From: a bacterium | Lineage (GTDB): Bacteria; Zhuqueibacterota; QNDG01; JAGLOF01 | Reading direction: 5' to 3' | Assembly (NCBI GenBank): GCA_016934955.1 | Contig: JAFGRY010000017.1 | Span: 97,108 to 161,107 of the forward strand | Length of the DNA stretch: 64,000 bases | In this document: in pieces, positions 1 to 8,270 of the stretch | Layout: each line of letters begins with the position of its first letter | Numbering within the stretch: the first letter of the stretch is position 1 | The notes under the pieces: generated by a model | Databases searched by the model: none | What the model saw: only the letters and a program-made list of their open reading frames with translations | Told to the model about the DNA's origin: nothing | Program-made: the position numbers and the translations under genes

Positions 1-916
1 GAAGAATCGTATATCCGTTGTAGGCGGTATATGTCGCGTAGTAGGTGACACTGCCGTCATCATCGATAAATCGCACGAAGCGGGCGTCTTCGATGCCGTT
101 GCTCTCTGAGTATGATACGGGGAAAAGAATCCGTTCTGATAGAGCCGTATCGAGAGAAAACGTGACCTCATAGTGGGAAGTCGCCAGCCAGGTAATGGTG
201 TGAATCGTCTGTTCACGGGTGGGGGAGATATTCTTCTCTTTCTTTACATTCGCGGCAGCGGCGAGTAGTTCGCCATAGATGAACGTGTCTCCCAGCTGAT
301 CCATCACCAGCAGGGCGTCATCCTCGTCTATCTTCATTTCTCCCAGTTTATTCATGAAGGTTTTTTTATCATAAACGTGCCGTGTGATAATTTCGGGAAC
401 ATCAACCAGTTCTCCGGGCGGTTCGCAGGTGCAGTTGTTATGTGCGTCGATGATTCCGCTTCTGAAGGCGATGGATGAGATGTGCCCTTCCCCCGTCGCT
501 CTGAAGCTGAAAATAACTCTTTTCTGTCCATTGCTTAAATTCCCCTGATAGGGATCTTCCACCATGGAAGGATTGAAAAAGGCCGCCGACTCAATGGAGT
601 ATTCCATGGTGAAGTAGGCTCCTATTATCAGCCGTTTTTCGACAGGAATTGCCTCAGCATCCTGATCCAGGCGTGATACCAGGAACCTGACACGGTCAAA
701 ACTGTTTTCAAAGATACGGGTGATGTTGCGGTGACGGGTTGAAAAATTCCGGAGGATCTGGTTTAATATATACCTGGAATCGACCTCCGTCATGGCCAGA
801 ACGGTACCGATGATCCTCAACGCCCTTTTTTCGTTGCCCGGCATATAATATTTTGTAATGACACGCTTCGGGTCGGGGAAAAACCGTATCGTTTTTCTAT
901 TCACGGTGACTGACAT
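1..916 (-). CDS. GH130-type glycosidase/phosphorylase (beta-mannoside phosphorylase-like), 3' end truncated by window edge
   Basis: Own reverse-complement translation from ATG at 916: MSVTVNRKTIRFFPDPKRVITKYYMPGNEKRALRIIGTVLAMTEVDSRYIL...ESNGIEDARFVRFIDDDGSVTYYATYTAYNGYTIL; the GIEDAR..D.DGS..YYATYTAYNG motif is typical of GH130. Not in the supplied ORF track because it runs off the edge. Confidence 0.85.
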   Translation of the reverse strand, partial: MSVTVNRKTIRFFPDPKRVITKYYMPGNEKRALRIIGTVLAMTEVDSRYILNQILRNFSTRHRNITRIFENSFDRVRFLVSRLDQDAEAIPVEKRLIIGAYFTMEYSIESAAFFNPSMVEDPYQGNLSNGQKRVIFSFRATGEGHISSIAFRSGIIDAHNNCTCEPPGELVDVPEIITRHVYDKKTFMNKLGEMKIDEDDALLVMDQLGDTFIYGELLAAAANVKKEKNISPTREQTIHTITWLATSHYEVTFSLDTALSERILFPVSYSESNGIEDARFVRFIDDDGSVTYYATYTAYNGYTIL

Positions 917-1130
917 TGGTGTCCCTTCTGATTTGATAAGGATTGCTGTGTCCCGGCCACTGTCCAGACAGGATTGGATGTACGGCGGATAATATACAAC
1001 AACTCCGTCAAATAGCAAGGTTAAAATATTTTACTATTTATTAGGTTATTTCTGTGTATATTGGCCTTTGATACTGTCCGTGAAGAAATTCGTATGGAAA
1101 ATATAGACATGCTATATCGGAAAGTCTGTC

Positions 1131-1865
1131 TTATCGTCGCCCACCAGTGATTGGCGTGATGAGCAGTGGGTGCTGGGATACGGTCTTTTTGTCAATACGA
1201 TCGTTTATGCCTATCTGTCTCTCTTCGGATTTCATGAGCGGGCTGCCGAACTGCGGGGTTTGATGAGCAAATTCACCGTGCAGACTGCAGCCCAGCATCG
1301 CCATGTGCATGAGGGACTGGTTGTTCCGCATAAACCATATTATGCCCTGTGGTCTTATAAAGTACACAGTAATCAGCGGTTCGATCTGCTGGGGAACAGT
1401 TTTGCGGTAATAACCGGGATGGCCTCGCCCACCCGATCACGGTCTCTCATCACCTGGGTTGAGTCTGAATGCGACGCGCTGAGAGACCGGGGCGAGCTTG
1501 CCGGTGATCTGCCGCCCTGTCTGCTGCCGTTTATCCGTCCCGAAGATCCGGACTGGCGTCCACGGTATCAACTCTACAATAATCCCGGTGATTATCATAA
1601 CGGCGGCATTTGGCCGTTTATCTGCGGTTTCTATGTTGTCGCCGCTCTGGCTGCGGGGCATCAAAGACTCGCAGAGGAAAAACTCGTTTCTCTTGCACAG
1701 CTTGTGAAAACCAGTCGTGATAAAAAACTGGCTTTCGGATTCAACGAGTGGATCCGGGCGGGAGATGGCACTCCTGGAGGACAGGACTGGCAAACCTGGT
1801 CAGCGGCAATGTATCTCTATGCCGTTGCGTGCGTCAAAAGCGGGAAAACAATATTCTTTGCATAA
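1131..1865 (+). pseudogene. Truncated GH100-like / amylo-alpha-glucosidase-like glycosidase (C-terminal part only)
   Basis: Frame of ORF 1170..1865: DWRDEQWVLGYGLFVNTIVYAYLSLFGF...YHNGGIWPFICGFYVVAALAAG...FNEWIRAGDGTPGGQDWQTWSAAMYLYA; only the C-terminal (alpha/alpha) part is present and no N-terminal half lies upstream. Confidence 0.65.
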
Positions 1866-1902
1866 AATAAAGAATCGGCAGGGAGGTAATGAAAAATTCA
1901 GA

Positions 1903-2226
1903 GTCGTTGAGCGCCGCGTTCTCCTGACTATTGGACTTCTCAGCGAGAATAATGGCATTGAATGGGTTGTGGAAGCATTGCCGAGGTGGTGACACTATTT
2001 CCCGACGTTCTCTATATTGTCCTGAAATGGACACATCCCAATGGTACCCGGTGACAGGGGGAGCGATAGAGAATTTCTTTTGAATCCCGGGGAAAAGAAC
2101 CGGGACTGCAGCAGCATGCTGTTTTTTAAAACCAATATGTACCACTGGAACGGCTGGTCGAGTTTCTGGTCGCGACCGATATGTATATCACCCCGTATCT
2201 TTCCAAAGAGCAGATATCTTCCGGGA
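1903..2226 (+). pseudogene. Frameshifted remnant of a GT4 glycosyltransferase
   Basis: Piecewise translation across frames: VERRVLLTIGLLSENNGIEWVVEALP / EVVTLFPDVLYIVLKWTHPNGTR* / LQQHAVF*NQYVPLERLVEFLVATDMYITPYLSKEQISSGN; colinear with VLLSFGLLSASKGFEDVISALPAILARHPNVVYIVAGATHPHVLR...VIFYNRFISLKELVEFISTADIYITPYLNEEQITSGT of the intact gene at 8271..10550. Confidence 0.8.
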
Positions 2227-2619
2227 ACTCGCCCGTGACTGATTGCGGCAGCAAGAGCTGTTTTACGGTCCAAATCACGATCGCTCGATGAATGGTTGTG
2301 CCGGGAGGCCGGTATTACTGCCGTTTAATTACGAAAATGATTACAGTTTGACTTTTTGCGGAAACAGTATTACCTTATGACAGCACACCAGGCGGGGATG
2401 TATCACGTTCCCGGTGGATTCAATGAAGTGTTCGACGTCTCCCTGATTCTCAAAGAAGTTACCTGCCTTGCCGTGTCATCTCACAGCGTGCGTGTTCAGG
2501 ACAGCATGAGTTTTGAGTGCAACTGCATCCGTGGATTTGCCTGCTGATGGTCAATGAGCCCCTGATGAGAATAAACTCCCTTGTTGGGCAGATATCGGTA
2601 AGGTATGAGGTGCTTGTTT

Positions 2620-3288
2620 ATGAAAGATATATCTATCCGTATAGTGATCGCCGACGACAACAGTCTGCTGTTGGAAGGTCTTGTTGCCATGATCGAAAAA
2701 CTGGATGAATTTACTGTTGTCGGGACTGCCCCGAACGGTGATGGAGCTCTGGAACTGATACAAAGCCTGCGTCCGGATGTGGCGCTGATAGACATCGGCA
2801 TGCCCGACAAGGACGGTCTGGAAGTTACGCAGATTCTTCATCAAGACATGCCGGAAGTGAAAGTGATCATTCTCGGTCTGATTGACCTGACTGATGAAAT
2901 CATGGCATGTATTGCAGCCGGAGCGACTGGATATGTATTGAAGGAATCTTCCTTTGACCATTTGATTGAGACTATTAAAGCCGTGTACCGTAATGAAACG
3001 TTCTGCTCTCCACGGGTGGCTGCGTCCCTCTTCTCCCGAATCGCTGAATTGACTATTGAAGTCAACGAGCAGATACCGATTAATTCCGTCAAGTTATCCC
3101 CGCGTGAACTGGAGGTGATTAATCTCATCGCCGAGGGTATGCCGAACAAGGAAATCGGTCTGCGGCTTTTTATTGAAACACAGACAGTAAAAAATCATAT
3201 CCATAACATTTTAGACAAACTTCAACTGCATAACCGTTTCGAAGCCGTGCAATATGCCCGGGAACGAAATCTTTTAAGTAAAAAATAA
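2620..3288 (+). CDS. NarL/LuxR-family two-component response regulator
   Basis: Receiver IRIVIADDNSLLLEGL...DVALIDIGMP...GYVLKES and C-terminal LuxR HTH LSPRELEVINLIAEGMPNKEIGLRLFIETQTVKNHIHNILDKL. Confidence 0.93.
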   Translation: MKDISIRIVIADDNSLLLEGLVAMIEKLDEFTVVGTAPNGDGALELIQSLRPDVALIDIGMPDKDGLEVTQILHQDMPEVKVIILGLIDLTDEIMACIAAGATGYVLKESSFDHLIETIKAVYRNETFCSPRVAASLFSRIAELTIEVNEQIPINSVKLSPRELEVINLIAEGMPNKEIGLRLFIETQTVKNHIHNILDKLQLHNRFEAVQYARERNLLSKK

Positions 3289-3453
3289 TATAATAATTTT
3301 TCCTGCCCGAGGCTCAGTACTTTCTTGCCATATTTCCAGTTTGGTCCATGTCGTTGCTGTACCCCCCCCCTGGACCCATATTGTACCTGCCGGTCTATTG
3401 ACTATCTGCTCTTCATTCGTGACATTGTTGCATGCTAAAAAAGAGACAATGCC

Positions 3454-3810
3454 ATGCAGACGATTAACGTGATGTTTTCAAGCCGTCCGAAGCTGTTATC
3501 TGAAGTTTTCCACAATCTGATCGAACGGCAGCCGGATATGAGAGTCGTGGGAGAGGTTGTCGACCCCATCGAATTAATCTTTGCTCTCAGGAAAACGCCA
3601 ACTGATGTCATTATCATCACTCCGATGAAGGCGAATGGCGTGCCGAGGGTCTGCAGTCAATTACTGAAAGAACATCCCCGGTTGAAAATTTTGACTCTGA
3701 CACTGGAAGGAGAGGCCGTCTATATTTACCAGTCCGGGTTGAAAAGGAGCTGTATTCAGAAACCCACCGAACAGATGCTTCTCGATGTTATCCGGAAGGG
3801 GGTACAGTAG
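3454..3810 (+). CDS. Stand-alone degenerate receiver-like domain protein
   Basis: 118 aa with receiver-like pattern INVMFSSRPKLLSEVFHNLIERQPDMRVVGEVVDPIELIFALRKTPTDVIIITPMKANGVP...; acidic pocket and phospho-Asp positions replaced (SS, T); no output domain. Confidence 0.6.
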   Translation: MQTINVMFSSRPKLLSEVFHNLIERQPDMRVVGEVVDPIELIFALRKTPTDVIIITPMKANGVPRVCSQLLKEHPRLKILTLTLEGEAVYIYQSGLKRSCIQKPTEQMLLDVIRKGVQ

Positions 3811-4134
3811 ATGTCCCGCTGTTCGCTGAGGAGGAGGCATTTTCGACGCCGCCTGGAGAAAAGGAATCATATGGCCCACTAATCGAAAGGAGCAGTGCCA
3901 TGGGAGATAAAGGCCGGAAAGACCGCGAAAAGAAAAGCAGACAAAAATCAGCACAGCAGGATAAAAACGCCGGAGGCGGGCAAAAGCCGGTGGAGAGGGC
4001 GGGTGCGGTAGATGAGAGGAAGTAACCCCCGATCATGATGAGCATTACACTATGTATAGATATCCCATAGATATGCGATGGTTATGTACCGAAACCCAGC
4101 TTCTATTACGAGCGGAAACAGGAAAGTAATAACG

Positions 4135-4437
4135 ATGCAACATAATGGTAATATGATACTTGTCGGTATTAAAATCAATGATAAACTGCAAGAACAGCTG
4201 GATGCAAGCAAACCCTCTGTAAAACCTTTTTTTGCTGATAATAATGAGGATTTCCTGCAGGTATTCCGGATTGATGATCATGAATACCTTGCAAAGCGTG
4301 CGAAAAGCGGCACTTCTCTGGAGGAATTAGGCAACATGCGTTTGAACCTGAAAACCATGCTGAATCTTATTTGTCCCCAATTCGTTATTTCCGAGGCCGC
4401 GATTAAAATTTACGCCTATTCACCCTCACCACTGTAG
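4135..4437 (+). CDS. Hypothetical small protein upstream of radical SAM gene
   Basis: ORF 4078..4437, likely start at internal ATG 4135 (MQHNGNMILVGIKINDKLQEQLDASKPS...); same strand, adjacent to 4533. Confidence 0.55.
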   Translation: MQHNGNMILVGIKINDKLQEQLDASKPSVKPFFADNNEDFLQVFRIDDHEYLAKRAKSGTSLEELGNMRLNLKTMLNLICPQFVISEAAIKIYAYSPSPL

Positions 4438-4532
4438 TCGCACTGCCTGTCTGCCCAATATGATAAGATGCTCAGCCGCCGGCGTAAAGAGATGAGGACT
4501 GGGGCACTAAGCAGCATACTGCGAGGGACACG

Positions 4533-6188
4533 ATGAAGAATTTAGTGAATACCAATACCAGGTGCCTTATCATTCAATCAGAGTTTTCCAAATTCAGTTA
4601 TTGGAATTATGGTGATGTATGCAAGATGGTTGGCGCAAAATATCCGTCTGCGCCTCTGGGCCTGCTGACGGTTGCGGCACTGCTCCCTCAGCAGTGGTCG
4701 TTTAAACTGGTAGACGCGAACATTGAAGAAATTCTTGATGAACATTTTGAATGGGCGGAGATTGTCTGTATTGGTGGTATGCTGCCGCAGCAATCAAGCA
4801 TGATTTCGCTGATTAACCGGGCGCATCGATTCGGGCGTCCTGTTGTCGTTGGCGGCCCGGATCCAACCTCACAGCCCGAACTGTACCGTAATGCCGATTT
4901 TCTGGTCCTGGGCGAGGGGGAAGTGACCATTCCGCTGTTTATCGCCGATCTGGGAAAGGGCTGCACCGGAGGTGAATACAGGTCGCTGGAAAAAGCTGAC
5001 ATGGCCGAGGCTGTCGTCCCCCGGTTTGATTTGATCTCTTTTAAAAATTATATGCAGATAGGCATTCAGTATTCGCGGGGATGCCCTTTTCACTGTGAGT
5101 TTTGCAACATTGTCGAATTGTTCGGCAGAAAACCGCGCACCAAGGAACCCGAGCAGATGCTTCGGGAGCTTCAGACGCTGTATAATTTGGGGTATCGGGG
5201 ACATATCGATATTGTCGATGACAATTTCATCGGCAATGTACGTAAGGTGAAAACACTCCTGACCGCCCTCAGGGACTGGTCAGCGGCATACAAATATCCC
5301 TTCTATTATTCAACGGAATGTTCAATCAACCTTGCAGATGATACGGATCTGATGCAGATGATGCAGGATGTAGATTTTCGCTATGTCTTCATCGGCATTG
5401 AAACACCGGAGAAGAAAGCACTGATAATGACGGACAAGACAGCGAATGTGAACAGACCGGTGAAAGAAACGATTGGAATAATCTATTCATATGGAATGAT
5501 CGTCACGGCAGGTTTCATCATCGGGTTTGATCATGAAAGCGACCAGATCGCGGAAAATATGATAAGCTGTATTCAGGATTCAGGAATTGCGATGGCGATG
5601 CTTGGCATGTTATACGCATTGCCTAATACCAAATTATCGAGACGGTTGGAAAAAGAAGGCAGATTTTTTAGATCTAGCACCAGGTTCGATGCGGACCGGA
5701 GGGTGATTGACCAGACGACGAATGGGTTGAATTTTGTTACCATCAGGCCCAGGGCGGACATTTTACGTGATTTCCGCCGCGTTGAAAGGGCCATCTACAG
5801 CCCGGCGAATTATTTTGACAGAGTCACAACCAGTGTCTTGCAGTTAAAGAGGAAGGCCAGACATACACCGAAATTAACAAAATGGTTGAGAACGGGATTC
5901 GCCTTTTTACGGGTTAGCCGCCGGCTGACTATGGACAGATTAACCGCCAGGCCTTATCGGACCATGTTTTTCAAGATCCTCCTCAACAATCCCCGTGCAC
6001 TCGAGGCTGCCGTCAGCCTTTCAGCGATGTATATTCATTTTTATAAACAATCTCGATTTATTATTACCCATATCACAAAGGAGATTAAGAACGTCCCCTC
6101 GGCGGAATCAGTAACGTCTCCTGCAACCCAGAGCGTAGATCACACGGAGCAAGCGCGGGTAATTGAAATTACTGGAAACCCGTATTGA
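4533..6188 (+). CDS. B12-binding domain radical SAM protein (DUF4070-like C-terminus)
   Basis: YSRGCPFHCEFCNIVELFGRKPRTKEPEQMLRELQTLYNLGYRGHIDIVDDNFIGN with CxxxCxxC cluster motif; N-terminal cobalamin-binding-like region; long C-terminal extension. Confidence 0.88.
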   Translation: MKNLVNTNTRCLIIQSEFSKFSYWNYGDVCKMVGAKYPSAPLGLLTVAALLPQQWSFKLVDANIEEILDEHFEWAEIVCIGGMLPQQSSMISLINRAHRFGRPVVVGGPDPTSQPELYRNADFLVLGEGEVTIPLFIADLGKGCTGGEYRSLEKADMAEAVVPRFDLISFKNYMQIGIQYSRGCPFHCEFCNIVELFGRKPRTKEPEQMLRELQTLYNLGYRGHIDIVDDNFIGNVRKVKTLLTALRDWSAAYKYPFYYSTECSINLADDTDLMQMMQDVDFRYVFIGIETPEKKALIMTDKTANVNRPVKETIGIIYSYGMIVTAGFIIGFDHESDQIAENMISCIQDSGIAMAMLGMLYALPNTKLSRRLEKEGRFFRSSTRFDADRRVIDQTTNGLNFVTIRPRADILRDFRRVERAIYSPANYFDRVTTSVLQLKRKARHTPKLTKWLRTGFAFLRVSRRLTMDRLTARPYRTMFFKILLNNPRALEAAVSLSAMYIHFYKQSRFIITHITKEIKNVPSAESVTSPATQSVDHTEQARVIEITGNPY

Positions 6189-6417
6189 TTGGGAATGGCG
6201 TGCAGGATGTGCAGACAGGGGAGACGCAGCCGGGCATCAAGGCCGTAATATGGAGGAATTGATGATGTTCGCTGAGGCGTTTGCAGCAGAAGTGAACGGG
6301 TGGTTTCCGCCCGAAATGTTACTTGATCTGGCTTGCCGGGTCATATGCAGCATAAGATTGAGACCTGTCACAACCAAGATGAACACAATCAGGCACACGT
6401 AAACAATGGAGAATACC

Positions 6418-6693
6418 ATGAAAATGTATGTAGGCAACCTGTCGACTAAAGTCACCGAAGACAATTTAAAAGAAACGTTTGAAGCCTTTGGGCTGATTAA
6501 ATCCGTGACACTTGTCAAAGATAAAGGCACCGGCGATTCCCGGGGCTTCGGATTTATCGAGATGCCTTCCAAAGCTGAGGCTCAGGCGGCAATCGATGGG
6601 CTTAACGGTACAGATTTACAGGGGAAAACCCTGGTAGTTAACGAAGCCCGGCCTCGCCGGGAACATCAAGGGAACAGAGAAAGAAGATTCTAG
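6418..6693 (+). CDS. RRM-domain RNA-binding protein
   Basis: MKMYVGNLSTKVTEDNLKETFEAFG...GDSRGFGFIEMPSKAEAQAAIDGLNGTDLQGKTLVVNEARPR: RNP2 (MYVGNL) and RNP1 (RGFGFIEM) motifs. Confidence 0.95.
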   Translation: MKMYVGNLSTKVTEDNLKETFEAFGLIKSVTLVKDKGTGDSRGFGFIEMPSKAEAQAAIDGLNGTDLQGKTLVVNEARPRREHQGNRERRF

Positions 6694-6806
6694 CCGGCGG
6701 AGATTGAACGAGAAGACCGGTTTCTGGCAACCATCCGTTTTACTGTGAGAATCGATCCTTCCACTACGGGATCATTTTGTTTCCATATGCTGATAAGGAG
6801 TTGATC

Positions 6807-7559
6807 ATGATGTACCTGTTTCCCGTAATTATTATCGTTATGCTTTTTATTGCAGGCGCGGTCCGTGTTCTGAAAGAATACGAAAGGGGTGTAATCTTTC
6901 GACTCGGCCGGATGATCGGCTATAAGGGGCCCGGTTTGATTATTCTGATTCCTGTGATTGACCGGATGGTTAAGGTGAGCCTGAGAACCGTAGCCATGGA
7001 TGTCCCGCCCCAGGATGTTATTACGAAAGATAATGTTTCCGTGAAAGTCAACGCGGTTGTTTATTTCCGGGTGATGGATGCCGGTAAGGCGATCGTGGAA
7101 GTACAGGATTATCTCTATGCGACGTCACAACTGGCCCAAACGACTCTGCGGTCGATTCTGGGTCAATTTGAACTGGATGAACTGCTTGCAACCAGGGACA
7201 AGATCAATGAAGAGCTTCAAGTGATTCTGGACAAACATACAGATCCCTGGGGAATTAAAATATCCCTGGTGGAAGTCAAGCACATCGATCTTCCGGAAGA
7301 GATGAAAAGAGTAATCGCCAGACAGGCTGAAGCGGAAAGAGAACGGAGAGCGAAAATTATTCATGCAGAAGGAGAATTACAGGCCTCAGAACAGCTTGCT
7401 GCAGCTGCGGCTGTCCTCGGAAGAGAACCGACGGCGATTCAGCTGCGGTTTCTGCAGACCCTGGTTGAAGTCGCGGCTGAAAATAATTCCACCATGCTCT
7501 TTCCTGTCCCGATCGATTTATTTGAGCCGTTCATGAAGAGAATGAGAAAGAAAGAATAA
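6807..7559 (+). CDS. SPFH/Band 7 slipin-family protein
   Basis: [73 protein letters not shown]-terminal TM helix. Confidence 0.92.
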   Translation: MMYLFPVIIIVMLFIAGAVRVLKEYERGVIFRLGRMIGYKGPGLIILIPVIDRMVKVSLRTVAMDVPPQDVITKDNVSVKVNAVVYFRVMDAGKAIVEVQDYLYATSQLAQTTLRSILGQFELDELLATRDKINEELQVILDKHTDPWGIKISLVEVKHIDLPEEMKRVIARQAEAERERRAKIIHAEGELQASEQLAAAAAVLGREPTAIQLRFLQTLVEVAAENNSTMLFPVPIDLFEPFMKRMRKKE

Positions 7560-7766
7560 TACCATCGCTGTGATCGAGAATGAATACAGCCTCGCGCCTG
7601 TTGCCGTGGAATAGAGACCAATGTTCGCTGAAAAAAACAGGGGCCAGCGGTGAACGGAATGCAGCCGCAGAAGCGAAACGAATGTCACATGGTACCGTGT
7701 TACTCGTTGGTACGCATATCCAACTGACTGAATAAGATTTGGCTGAAGCGATACTGCTGAGGCCTA

Positions 7767-8045
7767 ATGAAAGAATTTATCTTATATGTGATCAGCCATC
7801 TCGTGGATGAGCCCAATCAAATCAGGTTAAATGAGATTCTCGGTCAGCATACCCTTGTTTATGAATTACATGTCGGAGACAATGATGTGGGAAAAGTAAT
7901 TGGACGCCATGGCAACACCATCAGATCTCTTCGCATTCTCTTATCAGCAGCAGCAGCGAAACAGGGCAAGCGGATCATTCTGGAGATAATGGAAGGCGGG
8001 ATACATCAGGATGTCGTTCCCGCCGGCAGGCCGTTGCCGGTTTGA
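7767..8045 (+). CDS. KhpA-like KH-domain RNA-binding protein
   Basis: VGDNDVGKVIGRHGNTIRSLRILLSAAAAKQGKRIILEIME: GxxG-containing KH motif. Confidence 0.88.
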   Translation: MKEFILYVISHLVDEPNQIRLNEILGQHTLVYELHVGDNDVGKVIGRHGNTIRSLRILLSAAAAKQGKRIILEIMEGGIHQDVVPAGRPLPV

Positions 8046-8270
8046 CCGGTGACAGGCATGCACCTGCTCCCGATACTCTCCCGTTAATGACGGTGCGTCA
8101 GACGGGAGAGACAGGTCCGGAGGGGTGAGGACGGGTTTTATTTATGCTGCGAGAAATGAAGTAAAAATTGTGGGCTCTGGCGGAATGGTATGATGATCAA
8201 TGCCGGTTCAGATGGCATCGATCCCGGTCCGTGAGAGAGGAAGGCTGATTACCAGCGTGAGACGATCCGT

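Noticed and set aside
4533-6188. Radical SAM gene as a sulfatase maturase (anSME)
   Set aside because: Architecture is B12-binding plus radical SAM plus DUF4070-like C-terminus, with no anSME-type SPASM cysteines recognised, and it is distant from the sulfatases.
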